Origin: Candidatus Margulisiibacteriota bacterium
GTDB lineage: Bacteria; Margulisbacteria; WOR-1; O2-12-FULL-45-9; XYB2-FULL-48-7
DNA length: 64,000 bases
Direction of reading: 5' to 3'
Assembly: GCA_025453605.1 (NCBI GenBank)
Contig: JALOPZ010000003.1
Span: forward strand, 33,354-97,353
Positions within the stretch are counted from its first letter, which is position 1, and each line of letters opens with the position of its first letter. Below are positions 33,577 to 42,098 of this stretch, one piece after another. Both the position numbers and the translations under genes were made by a program. Under the pieces are notes generated by a model, which saw nothing but the letters and a program-made list of their open reading frames with translations, did no database searches and was not told the DNA's origin.

Positions 33577-34484
33577 TGCTTTCTCCGCTTTTGCAATCGT
33601 GCTCCCTTTGCGGTCACCGCTGTGGGATCAATCGGGTCAAGGGTCTTAGGGGCAAGTGCCAAGGGGGAATCAACCCTGTTGTTGCTTCTTATTGCGTCCA
33701 CCGCGGTGAAGAGCCGATGATCTCTGGTAGGCGAGGGTCGGGGACGATATTTTTTGCTAACTGCTGCCTCTCTTGTGTGTATTGTCAGAATTACGAGATA
33801 AGCCAAAGTCGAGGGACTGACAGGGAACTGAGGGAGGAGCAGGGAGTAGCACGGATAATGCTGGCGTTGCAGGAGCAAGGGGTCCACAACATCAACCTGG
33901 TATCGCCGACGCATTACGGGGTGCAACTGGCCGAAGCGATCCGCTCGGCTAAACGACAGGGGTTAACCGTGCCGGTCGTTTACAATACCGGCGGTTACGA
34001 TACGGTCGAACTCTTGCGTGAACTGGCCGGGCTGGTCGATATTTATTTGCCCGACTTCAAGTACTGGACAGATGAGCCGGCGGTTAAATATTCCGGCGCG
34101 GAGAATTATCCCGAAGTAACCCGGCAGGGGATCGCCGAAATGTTCCGCCAGGTCGGCAATATCGAGCTCGATCATGAGGGAGTAGCCAGGAAGGGAGTTT
34201 TGGTCCGGCATCTGGTTTTGCCCAACAATTTGGCGGAGAGTGAAAAAGTGTTGGCGTTTCTGGCGGCCCTCTCCAAAAAGCTCTGGATCAGTCTGATGGC
34301 CCAGTATAATCCGCAGCACCAGGCGGCCGCTTACCCGGAGATTTCGCGACCGCTCCGCCCGGCGGAATATCAAGCGGCGGTCAGCGCGGCAGAAGCATTG
34401 GGATTGGAAAATGTTTACCTGCAGGAACTGGCGAGCAGCGAGCTCTTTCTCCCTGATTTCAAAAAAGACGACCCCTTTAAATAG
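33576..34484 (+). CDS. PflX-like radical SAM protein (COG1313)
   Basis: The 302-residue protein has the radical SAM cluster CX3CX2C (Cys63, Cys67, Cys70 in CCLSCVYCQNYEIS) and N-terminal Cys pairs (CSLCGHRC). The stretch VHNINLVSPTHYGVQLAEAI is typical of the PflX family of glycyl-radical-activase-like proteins with unknown substrate. A heptad-like array (33634-33668) encodes RVKGLRGKCQGG. It is convergent with the esterase gene, overlapping eight bases. Confidence 0.87.
   Translation: MLSPLLQSCSLCGHRCGINRVKGLRGKCQGGINPVVASYCVHRGEEPMISGRRGSGTIFFANCCLSCVYCQNYEISQSRGTDRELREEQGVARIMLALQEQGVHNINLVSPTHYGVQLAEAIRSAKRQGLTVPVVYNTGGYDTVELLRELAGLVDIYLPDFKYWTDEPAVKYSGAENYPEVTRQGIAEMFRQVGNIELDHEGVARKGVLVRHLVLPNNLAESEKVLAFLAALSKKLWISLMAQYNPQHQAAAYPEISRPLRPAEYQAAVSAAEALGLENVYLQELASSELFLPDFKKDDPFK
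33634..33668 (+). repeat. degenerate heptanucleotide array inside the PflX-like gene
   Basis: GGGTCAA, GGGTCTT, AGGGGCA, AGTGCCA and AGGGGGA follow in phase (35 bp). Confidence 0.5.
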
Positions 34485-35853
34485 TGTAGGCGCGGTAGAC
34501 TTGTTCTGATTTGATCAGCTGAAAACGAATGCCGGGTATTACCAGCCCGTTCAGCAGGGTGAACGGGGGTTCGTTTCGGTAGAGGGTCTTGATCGGGGAC
34601 GAGACGGCAAAAGTCTTGTTGCCGTCCTCCAGTTTAACATTGATCAGAGAGCGGACCAGTGTCGAGGCGACTCCGCCGCTCCGGTCGACCACGCTGGCAA
34701 AATAGAGAATATCCGGTTTCAGCCGCGCTGCCGGCAGACCGAAATAATAGACTCCTCTTTCTTCATGCGGGATTACCTCCAGCCACCGTTTGGCCGTCCA
34801 CTGCTGCGGACCGCCGAGGGCGTAGTACAGCCGGACGCTCTTGACCCCGGCGCGGCTGTTCACTTTGACCGGAATGATCACTCTGCTCTCGCCTTTATGG
34901 ATCGGGGTCAGCAGCTCGATCGCGGGGAAGTCCGCCCGGGCGTTTTTCAACTTCAGATCGAACCAGGCGAGGGCGGGATCGGACGAAGAGGCGAGAAAAC
35001 GGTGCCGGAGATTGGGGATCAGGTAATACGCTTTTTCCCCCGGGACATGCTCAAAGCTTTTCTGGAAGGTGGTCAGGTAATAACAGTGATCGTTGGTCCC
35101 CGTCACGAACAGGATCGGCGCGTGCTGGGTCGGCAAAAAATTCTTCGGGTCAAGATAATCGTTCCAGCGCTGTTTTTCTTCTGCCGGCATCTGGCTGAAC
35201 CAATCCTGCCAGGTGCACCCTTCGGGAATAAAGCCGGCGCCGAAGATGTTGACCGCCGCTTTCAGCCGTTTATCCTGTCCGTTGGTCAGCAGGGTCAGGA
35301 CCCCGCCCCAGGAGAGTCCGATCATCCCGATCCGGTCGGGGTCGACCTCCGGCCGGGTCGCCAAAAAGGTGATGCCGTAGCGGGCGGCCGCCACCGCGTG
35401 GACCAGGTAGTTATAACTCGGGTCCGGTTGGGTGCAGAGCAGATTGACGACATCCATGTTCGGGCCGGTCGATCGCGACCCTTGCCGCTGCTCTCCCTTG
35501 CCGGGGAGGTCGATCGAGAGAACGGCATAGCCGCGCCGCGCCCATTCGGCCGATTTAATCAAACTGGCGCTCCCGCCGCCGCCGTGGGAGAGGAGGATCG
35601 CGGGCAGTTTGGCTTTGGTTTTCAGTGGTTGGCAATAGTAACCGAAGATCCGGACCGGCTGGCGGTTGTAGGAGCGGCTGTAATAATAGATCTCTTGAAC
35701 CTTGACGCCGGGCTTCTGGTAGGAGCGGAGCAGCTGGAAATTAACTTCATTGGTGGGGACGTCCCAGAGTTGTTTGAGTGCTTCCTGATCGACCGCGCCT
35801 ACGGCGGAGGATAAGAAGAGGACCAGGACCAGCGCCGCGCGTAGATGATGCAT
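34477..35853 (-). CDS. secreted acetyl-xylan-esterase-like alpha/beta hydrolase
   Basis: A signal peptide (MHHLRAALVLVLFLSSAVGA) precedes an alpha/beta hydrolase with HGGGG oxyanion loop, nucleophile GLSWGG, Asp in TGTNDHCY and His in PNLRHRF. The last 130 residues form an extra beta-rich domain. It belongs to the dienelactone hydrolase/acetyl-xylan esterase group and likely acts in the periplasm; the substrate is unknown. It is a single-gene unit divergent from hisS. Confidence 0.8.
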   Translation of the reverse strand: MHHLRAALVLVLFLSSAVGAVDQEALKQLWDVPTNEVNFQLLRSYQKPGVKVQEIYYYSRSYNRQPVRIFGYYCQPLKTKAKLPAILLSHGGGGSASLIKSAEWARRGYAVLSIDLPGKGEQRQGSRSTGPNMDVVNLLCTQPDPSYNYLVHAVAAARYGITFLATRPEVDPDRIGMIGLSWGGVLTLLTNGQDKRLKAAVNIFGAGFIPEGCTWQDWFSQMPAEEKQRWNDYLDPKNFLPTQHAPILFVTGTNDHCYYLTTFQKSFEHVPGEKAYYLIPNLRHRFLASSSDPALAWFDLKLKNARADFPAIELLTPIHKGESRVIIPVKVNSRAGVKSVRLYYALGGPQQWTAKRWLEVIPHEERGVYYFGLPAARLKPDILYFASVVDRSGGVASTLVRSLINVKLEDGNKTFAVSSPIKTLYRNEPPFTLLNGLVIPGIRFQLIKSEQVYRAYTI

Positions 35854-35863
35854 GACTTGCCGT

Positions 35864-35869
35864 ATTATA
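35864..35869 (-). promoter_or_regulatory. extended -10 box of the esterase gene
   Basis: TGt-TATAAT on the minus strand ends ten bases before the ATG at 35853, implying a leader of a few bases at most. Confidence 0.65.
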
Positions 35870-35877
35870 ACATATGG

Positions 35878-35883
35878 TATACT
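35878..35883 (+). promoter_or_regulatory. extended -10 box of hisS, leaderless
   Basis: TGG-TATACT ends eight bases before the ATG at 35892. Confidence 0.7.
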
Positions 35884-35891
35884 TGAGCCGT

Positions 35892-37175
35892 ATGAAGTAC
35901 GCTGCTCCCCGCGGGACCCGGGATATTCTGCCGGCTGACAGCCCTCTCTGGCAGCTGGTGGAGAACGTCTGTCGTCATTATTTCACCCTCTATAACTACC
36001 GGGAGATCCGGACCCCCCTTTTTGAATCGACCGAGCTATTTACCCGTTCGATCGGCGATTCGACCGATATCGTTAAAAAAGAGATGTACACTTTCCCCGA
36101 CCGGAAAGGGCGGAGCCTGACGCTGCGGCCGGAGGCGACTGCCGCGGTGGTCCGCGCCGGTCTGGAGAATAACCTGATCACGGCTGACTCCCTGACCAAA
36201 CTTTATTATCTCGGGCCGATGTTCCGTTACGAGCGGCCGCAGGCGGGCCGGCAGCGCCAATTTCATCAGGCCGGGGCCGAAGTCTTCGGCTCCAGCGATC
36301 CGCTGCTCGATGCCGAAGTGATCAAGCTCTGCGTTGATCTTTTTAAGGCGCTCGGCCTCAAGGAGCTGGAGGTCAGTCTCAACTCAGTCGGCTGCCGCAA
36401 CTGCCAGCCGGCCTACAGAACGGCGGTCCAGCAGTATTTTCGTCAGCACGCTAAGGCACTGTGCGCCGATTGTCAGGCGCGGCTATTGACCAATCCGCTT
36501 CGGATCCTCGATTGCAAGGAAGGATCCTGCCAGTCGTTCATCGAAAAAGCCCCGGCTGCCCTCGACCATCTCGATCAGGAATGTCGCGCCCACTTTGACA
36601 AACTGGTCGGCTGGCTGGATGCCTGGCAGGTTAAATATCGGGTCAACAGCCGGTTAGTCCGGGGCCTTGATTACTATACCAAAACAGCATTCGAAGTTGT
36701 TTCCAGGCAACTGGGGGCGCAGAACGCGCTCTGCGGCGGCGGCCGGTACGATAACCTGGTCGAGGAGTTGGGCGGAAAGCCGACTCCGGCGATCGGTTTT
36801 GCCATTGGGCTGGAGCGCCTGATCGAAGTAATGAACAAGCTTAATCTCGAACGCCCGGCGGAGGGGCCGGAGCTTTTTATTGCCACGATCGGCGACGCGG
36901 CCAGGCAGGTCGGCGTTCAATTGCTGGCGGAGGCGCGGAGCAAAGGGGTCAGCGCTGACCTCGATTACCTCGGCAAGTCGCTTAAAGCCCAGCTGAAGGC
37001 GGCGGACCGGATCAAGGCGGCCCACGTTTACATCATCGGCGACGAGGAACTGAAGAAAAAGACCGGTCTGCTCAAAAATATGGCTACGGCCGAGCAGAAA
37101 GAGGTCCCCTTTGACCAGCTTCTTGCCCAGTCCGACCATTCCTGTGGCTGCGGCGACGACTGCCGCTGCGAATGA
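35892..37175 (+). CDS. hisS: histidyl-tRNA synthetase
   Basis: The 427-residue class II synthetase has motif 1 in the N-terminal third, TLRPEATAAVVRA (motif 2 region), LVRGLDYYTKTAFEV (HisA motif) and GGGRYDNLVEE. The ATG at 35892 gives the canonical MKYAAPRGTRDILP start; an upstream ATG at 35874 would lie in the promoter. The last 13 residues (DHSCGCGDDCRCE) form an unusual four-Cys tail after the anticodon-binding domain, possibly metal-binding. It overlaps the next gene by four bases. Confidence 0.96.
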   Translation: MKYAAPRGTRDILPADSPLWQLVENVCRHYFTLYNYREIRTPLFESTELFTRSIGDSTDIVKKEMYTFPDRKGRSLTLRPEATAAVVRAGLENNLITADSLTKLYYLGPMFRYERPQAGRQRQFHQAGAEVFGSSDPLLDAEVIKLCVDLFKALGLKELEVSLNSVGCRNCQPAYRTAVQQYFRQHAKALCADCQARLLTNPLRILDCKEGSCQSFIEKAPAALDHLDQECRAHFDKLVGWLDAWQVKYRVNSRLVRGLDYYTKTAFEVVSRQLGAQNALCGGGRYDNLVEELGGKPTPAIGFAIGLERLIEVMNKLNLERPAEGPELFIATIGDAARQVGVQLLAEARSKGVSADLDYLGKSLKAQLKAADRIKAAHVYIIGDEELKKKTGLLKNMATAEQKEVPFDQLLAQSDHSCGCGDDCRCE

Positions 37176-38071
37176 AAGAAGCATCCTTTTATCAACCGCT
37201 TGCCGATTTAAAAGTCCGCTGTGAACTCTGTCCCCACAATTGCCTGATCGCTGACGGCCGGCGCGGTATTTGCGGCGTCAGGGAAAACCGCCAGGGGACG
37301 CTCTACAGTCTGGTCTACGGCCGGGTCGTTGCCGCGGCGATCGATCCGATCGAAAAAAAACCGCTCTACCACTTTCTCCCCGGGACAAAAACCTATTCGA
37401 TCGCGACCGTTGGCTGCAATTTCCGCTGTGATTTCTGCCAGAACTGGGAGATCTCTCAGATCCGATCGAAGGACGAGGGACGAAAGACAAAGGACGAGAA
37501 GCCGGAAGATGTCGTGGCAGCGGCGCAGGAGAACAGCTGCCCCAGTATCTCTTATACCTACACGGAGCCGACGATCTACTTTGAGTTCGCTTATGACTGC
37601 GCGAAGTTGGCCAGGGAGAGCGGGCTGAAAAATATCTTTGTGACCAACGGGTACATGAATCCGCCGGTCGTGGAGGCGATCGTCCCGTATCTTGACGCCG
37701 CCAACATTGATCTGAAGTCGTTCCGGGAAGAGTTTTACCATAAATATTGCGGCGGGAAACTGGCCCCGGTGCTGGAGACGATCAGGTTAATGAAGCAAAA
37801 AGGGGTCTGGGTCGAATTGACCACGCTGATCATCCCCGGCCTGAATGATTCCGACGCGGAACTGGCGGAGATCGCCGGCTTTATCGTTAAGGAGGTCGGG
37901 GCGGATACGCCCTGGCACGTTTCAGCTTTTCGCCCTACATATAAGATGATCGACCGACCGCCGACCCCGGTCGAAACGGTCCTGCGCGCGCAAGCGATCG
38001 GTCTTAAAGCGGGGCTGAAACACGTTCACCCGGGGAATGTCCGGTTGCCCGGCTCAGGGGTGGGGCGCTAA
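37172..38071 (+). CDS. amrS: AmrS-like radical SAM protein (AmmeMemoRadiSam)
   Basis: The 299-residue protein has an N-terminal CELCPHNC zinc-type motif and the radical SAM cluster Cys82, Cys86, Cys89 in GCNFRCDFCQNWEIS, followed by YTYTEPTIYFEFAYD. This is the radical SAM member of the AmmeMemoRadiSam set; the Memo and AMMECR1 partners are not in the window. A heptad array (37470-37497) encodes KDEGRKTKDE right after QNWEISQ. Convergent overlap of 18 bases with the next gene. Confidence 0.9.
   Translation: MKEASFYQPLADLKVRCELCPHNCLIADGRRGICGVRENRQGTLYSLVYGRVVAAAIDPIEKKPLYHFLPGTKTYSIATVGCNFRCDFCQNWEISQIRSKDEGRKTKDEKPEDVVAAAQENSCPSISYTYTEPTIYFEFAYDCAKLARESGLKNIFVTNGYMNPPVVEAIVPYLDAANIDLKSFREEFYHKYCGGKLAPVLETIRLMKQKGVWVELTTLIIPGLNDSDAELAEIAGFIVKEVGADTPWHVSAFRPTYKMIDRPPTPVETVLRAQAIGLKAGLKHVHPGNVRLPGSGVGR
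37470..37497 (+). repeat. heptanucleotide array (4 x 7 bp) inside amrS
   Basis: AGGACGA, GGGACGA, AAGACAA and AGGACGA make exactly 28 bp. Unit order and sequence nearly match the atpF array. Confidence 0.75.
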
Positions 38072-39448
38072 ACCCTTGTACCCTTCCAGCAGGAACATTT
38101 TGAAGTTATTGGTAATGTAGTCTTCGACCAAATAGAGCCTGACGCTCGGCAATTCCCTGATCATTGCGAAATTGGCGGCCGCTTTCTCTTCGAAAAACGG
38201 ATTATCGTCGCCGTAATATAGAACATTTTCTCCCTTTTTAACCTCAGGGATCCCCCAGAGCTCGTATTGTTTCTCTCCCCAGGGCTGACCGACCTTCATG
38301 GCGCCGGTCGCCAGATAGGTTTGGCGGCCGGTGTAAAACTCGAGCAGAGCGGCGGCCACGTTGGTTTTGGCGAATAATTTGTACTCGGCGGGAACGATCC
38401 GGGCTAATTGCCGGTTCCGGGCATAGTCGCCCTGGTGGAGCAGAACGCCGGGCGAGACGAAGAAGAGGACCACCAGGACCAGTCCGGTAAAAAGACCGAT
38501 CCAGGTGAGGAACTTTTTCAATGATTTATCGGTTTCCAGCAGATAATTGACCGTTAACGGTAAGGCCGCCAGGTAGCCGATCGACGGCCAGTGAGCCCAG
38601 ACCTTGATCTTGAGCGGGAGGAGAAGAAAGAGGAGCAGGAGCGGGGCCGAGAAAGAGTAGAGTAATTTGGTCTCCGTTGATCGCTTTCGGGCAAATTGAA
38701 AAACGTTGTAAAGAGAGAAGAGGAGGAACGGCGTAAAGTGGACGAGCTGGTCGGCCAGGAAGGGGAGCAGATTCCTCCCCCAGATCTCGCCGCTAAGCTT
38801 GCTGCCGTGAAAGGTGAAAGAAATCCAGCTGTGCTGCGCGTTCCAGATCAGGACGGGGGAGAAGCAAAGGGCAGTCAGCAGCAAGCAGAGATAAGGCTCA
38901 CGGCGTTTAAGCCAGAAACGGTTCTCCGGAGAGAGCCAGAAGAAGATCAAAAGCGAGGGCCAGAAGAGGAACATTGTGTACTTGCAGAGGGTGCCGAGGC
39001 CGACCGCGACCGCCAGCCAATACCACCAAAAGGGCTGCCGGGTTTTAACGATCTTGACCAGCAGCCAGAGAGCGGCGACCCAGCAGAGCGCGAGCGGCAG
39101 TTCGATGAACTGGGTCAGCCAGACCACGACAAAGTGGGGCAGGATCTGGAACAGGACGACCGACCAGAAAGCGACCCGTTCGTCGAATAATTCACGGGCG
39201 ATCCGGTATAGCCCCAGGCTGACCAGCAGGGTGATCAGCACTACGCCGAGCCGCAGCGTCAGGAGGTTGGCGGTCCCGAACGTGGTCAAATAGTTGACCA
39301 GCGCGACCAGCGGCGGATGATCGACGTAGGAGAGCGCCAGATGCTTGGACCAGAGCCAGTAATACGCTTCGTCGGCGGTCAGCGGGAAAAGCAGGGCCAG
39401 GCCGAGCCGGATAACCGACGCGATCAGCAAAAATAGATAGATGTTCAT
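38054..39448 (-). CDS. ArnT-like GT39 glycosyltransferase (1)
   Basis: The 464-residue protein has about ten membrane helices and the acidic motif TADEAYYWLW in the first periplasmic loop, typical of ArnT/PMT enzymes that use polyprenyl-phosphate sugars. The start at 39448 is fixed by the -10 seven bases upstream; a longer frame upstream lacks support. A C-terminal soluble domain of about 110 residues follows. Closest in style to the gene at 43747. Confidence 0.85.
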   Translation of the reverse strand: MNIYLFLLIASVIRLGLALLFPLTADEAYYWLWSKHLALSYVDHPPLVALVNYLTTFGTANLLTLRLGVVLITLLVSLGLYRIARELFDERVAFWSVVLFQILPHFVVVWLTQFIELPLALCWVAALWLLVKIVKTRQPFWWYWLAVAVGLGTLCKYTMFLFWPSLLIFFWLSPENRFWLKRREPYLCLLLTALCFSPVLIWNAQHSWISFTFHGSKLSGEIWGRNLLPFLADQLVHFTPFLLFSLYNVFQFARKRSTETKLLYSFSAPLLLLFLLLPLKIKVWAHWPSIGYLAALPLTVNYLLETDKSLKKFLTWIGLFTGLVLVVLFFVSPGVLLHQGDYARNRQLARIVPAEYKLFAKTNVAAALLEFYTGRQTYLATGAMKVGQPWGEKQYELWGIPEVKKGENVLYYGDDNPFFEEKAAANFAMIRELPSVRLYLVEDYITNNFKMFLLEGYKGLAPHP

Positions 39449-39455
39449 TATTCTT

Positions 39456-39461
39456 ATTATA
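39456..39461 (-). promoter_or_regulatory. -10 box of the 39448 gene
   Basis: TATAAT ends seven bases before the ATG on the minus strand. Confidence 0.7.
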
Positions 39462-39474
39462 AAGGAAAAAATGT

Positions 39475-39480
39475 TATAAT
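39475..39480 (+). promoter_or_regulatory. extended -10 box of the 39489 operon
   Basis: TGt-TATAAT ends eight bases before the GTG at 39489. Confidence 0.7.
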
Positions 39481-39488
39481 AACATCCC

Positions 39489-40217
39489 GTGCCGACTGAA
39501 TTTACAGCGTTGTCGATCATACTGCCGGTCATTAATGAAACCACTCTGCTTGAGCGGACGGTGGAGATCATCATGGCCGATTGCCGGGCCGACATCCACG
39601 AGCTGATCATCGTGGTCTGCGCCAAAACGACCCCCGAAAGCCTGGCCGTCTGCAACCGGCTTCAGGCGAAATACGGCGAACGGGTCAAACTGCTGACGCA
39701 ACAGCGGCCGTTCCTGGGCGGCGCGATGCGCGACGCTTTTGCCTTTGCCTCCGGCAGCCACGTTTTGATGATGGCCAGTGATATGGAGACCCCGCCGGAT
39801 AAGGTCAAAGACTTCATTGCTGCCGCCAAACAACACCCTGAAATGATCATCACCGGCTCGCGCTGGATCGCCGGCGGCGGTTTTCAGGAGTACAGCGGCC
39901 TCAAATTCTTATTGAATTATGTTTTTCAGAAACTATTTTCCCTTTTATACTGGACCAGGCTGACCGACATGACCTACGGCTACCGGTTGTTCCCGACCGC
40001 GCTGGTCCAGTCGATCCGCTGGGAAGAGTTGCGGCATCCTTTTCTGCTGGAGACGATCATCAAACCGCTCCGCCTGGGCGTTAAAGCGCTTGAGGTCCCG
40101 ACCCGGTGGCAGGCGCGGAGCGAAGGGGAGACCCAAAACACTTTCTGGCGAAATTTTGAGTATTTCCGGATCGGACTAAAAACACGTTTTTACCGAAAGG
40201 AGCAGATCCTGGCATGA
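39489..40217 (+). CDS. GT2 family glycosyltransferase
   Basis: The 242-residue GT-A enzyme starts with GTG and has an N-terminal LSIILPVINETTLLERTVE and the metal-binding region LMMASDMETPP. A hydrophobic stretch (FLLNYVFQKLFSLLYW) suggests membrane association, as in dolichol-phosphate-mannose-like synthases. First gene of a three-gene operon with a STELLO-like protein and an epimerase. Confidence 0.8.
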   Translation: MPTEFTALSIILPVINETTLLERTVEIIMADCRADIHELIIVVCAKTTPESLAVCNRLQAKYGERVKLLTQQRPFLGGAMRDAFAFASGSHVLMMASDMETPPDKVKDFIAAAKQHPEMIITGSRWIAGGGFQEYSGLKFLLNYVFQKLFSLLYWTRLTDMTYGYRLFPTALVQSIRWEELRHPFLLETIIKPLRLGVKALEVPTRWQARSEGETQNTFWRNFEYFRIGLKTRFYRKEQILA

Positions 40218-41131
40218 AAAAAGTGATCGTCACGACCACGATCAATCCGCCGACCGAGGCGATCCAAAAATTTGACGCGCTCAAGGACTGGACGCTGGTG
40301 GTGATCGGCGACCTGAAGACCCCCAAGGATTACAAACTGCAGCGAGGGATATACGTTACGCCGGAAGAGCAGGAGAAATACGACCGGCCGCTCTCGGAGG
40401 CGATCGGCTGGCGCTGCATTCAGCGTCGCAACTTTGGCCTCCTCTGGGCCCACGACCTGAAGGCGGACATCGTGGCGGTGATCGACGACGATAACATCCC
40501 CTACGACGGCTGGGGGGAAAAGCTCCTCCTCGGGGCCGAAACCGAGGCTAATTATTACGAGACCGACCTGCCGGCGTTCGATCCGGTCGGCGCGACGAAC
40601 GAAAGCCGGCTCTGGCATCGCGGGTATCCGCTCCAACTGGTGCCGCGGCGCGACTACGGCCGGAAGATGAAAAAACGGCTGACCTTTGATGTCCAGGCCG
40701 ATTTTTGGGACGGCGATCCCGACATCGACGCCGTCTGCCGGATGATCTACCGGCCGGAGTGCAAGTTCGATCCGGCCTGTTTCCCCATCGCGGCTAACAA
40801 GCTGGCGCCGTTCAACTCCCAGAATACGATCATGCGCGGCGCGCTCCTGAAAGATTATTTCCTCTTTCCCCACGTCGGCCGGATGGATGATATCTGGGCG
40901 GCCTATTACGTTCAGGCGCGGGGGGCGCGGGTCGTCTTTAACAAGGCTTCGGTCTACCAGCAGCGGAACGAGCACGACCTGGTGGTCGATATGAAGAAAG
41001 AGTACGTCGGCTACGAGAATAATCTGGAGATCGTCAACAAGCTGCCGGCCGATCCGGACCAGCTGCTCAATTATCTGCCCGCTCAGTCGCAGGAAGCGTT
41101 CCAATTGTACCGGAGGCACTTTAATGCGTAA
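40214..41131 (+). CDS. STELLO/DUF288-like putative glycosyltransferase
   Basis: The 305-residue protein starts MKKVIVTTTINPPTEAIQKF and has VAVIDDDNIPY, a DDD metal/nucleotide-sugar motif. This resembles DUF288/STELLO proteins, a poorly known GT-A-like group. PFNSQNTIMRGALLKDYFLF and RMDDIWAAYYVQ follow. It overlaps both neighbours (four and eight bases), pointing to a shared pathway with the GT2 enzyme and the epimerase. The function is inferred, not shown. Confidence 0.6.
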   Translation: MKKVIVTTTINPPTEAIQKFDALKDWTLVVIGDLKTPKDYKLQRGIYVTPEEQEKYDRPLSEAIGWRCIQRRNFGLLWAHDLKADIVAVIDDDNIPYDGWGEKLLLGAETEANYYETDLPAFDPVGATNESRLWHRGYPLQLVPRRDYGRKMKKRLTFDVQADFWDGDPDIDAVCRMIYRPECKFDPACFPIAANKLAPFNSQNTIMRGALLKDYFLFPHVGRMDDIWAAYYVQARGARVVFNKASVYQQRNEHDLVVDMKKEYVGYENNLEIVNKLPADPDQLLNYLPAQSQEAFQLYRRHFNA

Positions 41132-42098
41132 GGTCCTGGTCACCGGCGGGGCCGGTTTCGTTGGCCGGCATGTGGTCGCCCGCTTGCTGGCGCTGGGGGA
41201 CGAGGTCCATTGTGTCGATCAGGTCGTCCCTTTAACCGGGGGCTTGCTGCCGGAGCACTGGCCGCTCTGTTCGCCGCGCGACTACAAAAACTTCCATTTT
41301 TATCATGAGGACTGCCGCGCTTACTTCCAGCGGGTCAACGACACCGATTTTGATTACGCTTTTCACCTGGCGGCGATGGTCGGCGGACGGGAGATGATCG
41401 AGAATAATCCGCTGGCGGTCGCCGACGACCTGTCGATCGACGCCGAATACTGGCAGTGGGCGGTCAAGGCCAAACCGAAAAAATCGCTCTGCTTCAGCTC
41501 CAGTGCCGCGTACCCGATCAAGTACCAGCGGGAAAAAGGGTATCAGCTCCTCAAGGAAGAGATGATCTCGTTCAACGACGACATCGGCATGCCCGACATG
41601 TCGTACGGTTGGGCCAAGTTGACCTGCGAATATCTGGCCAAATTAGCCTACGAAAAACACGGGCTCAAGTCAGTTGTTTACCGGCCGTTCTCCGGCTACG
41701 GTGAGGACCAGGATGACCATTACCCGTTCCCGGCGATCTGCAAACGGGTCCTGGCCAATCGCGGTAAGCCGCTGATCACTGTCTGGGGGACTGGGCGGCA
41801 GATGCGCGATTTTATCCATATCGAGGATTGCGTTTCGGGGATCCTTAAGACGATGGACCGGATCGACGATGCCGGGGCGATCAACCTGACGACCGGGATC
41901 TACACCAGTTTTATCGATTTTGCCAAACTAGCGGCGCAGCTTTGCGGTTATCAGCCCGAAGTTCGTGGCACCTCTGACAAACCGGAAGGGGTCTTTGCCC
42001 GGGCCGGCGATCCGACCAAACTGAACAAATTGGGTTTCCAATATACGATCGATTTCCGCCAGGGGATCGAACGGGCGTTAAAACTTTACCAGGCTTGA
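41124..42098 (+). CDS. NAD-dependent nucleotide-sugar epimerase/dehydratase
   Basis: The 324-residue SDR enzyme has the N-terminal VTGGAGFVGRHV NAD site and the catalytic YGWAK (YxxxK). It is closest in look to GDP-mannose 3,5-epimerase or UDP-glucose 4-epimerase-like proteins. In the operon it may make the sugar nucleotide used by the two upstream enzymes. Its end overlaps the convergent gene by 21 bases. Confidence 0.85.
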   Translation: MRKVLVTGGAGFVGRHVVARLLALGDEVHCVDQVVPLTGGLLPEHWPLCSPRDYKNFHFYHEDCRAYFQRVNDTDFDYAFHLAAMVGGREMIENNPLAVADDLSIDAEYWQWAVKAKPKKSLCFSSSAAYPIKYQREKGYQLLKEEMISFNDDIGMPDMSYGWAKLTCEYLAKLAYEKHGLKSVVYRPFSGYGEDQDDHYPFPAICKRVLANRGKPLITVWGTGRQMRDFIHIEDCVSGILKTMDRIDDAGAINLTTGIYTSFIDFAKLAAQLCGYQPEVRGTSDKPEGVFARAGDPTKLNKLGFQYTIDFRQGIERALKLYQA

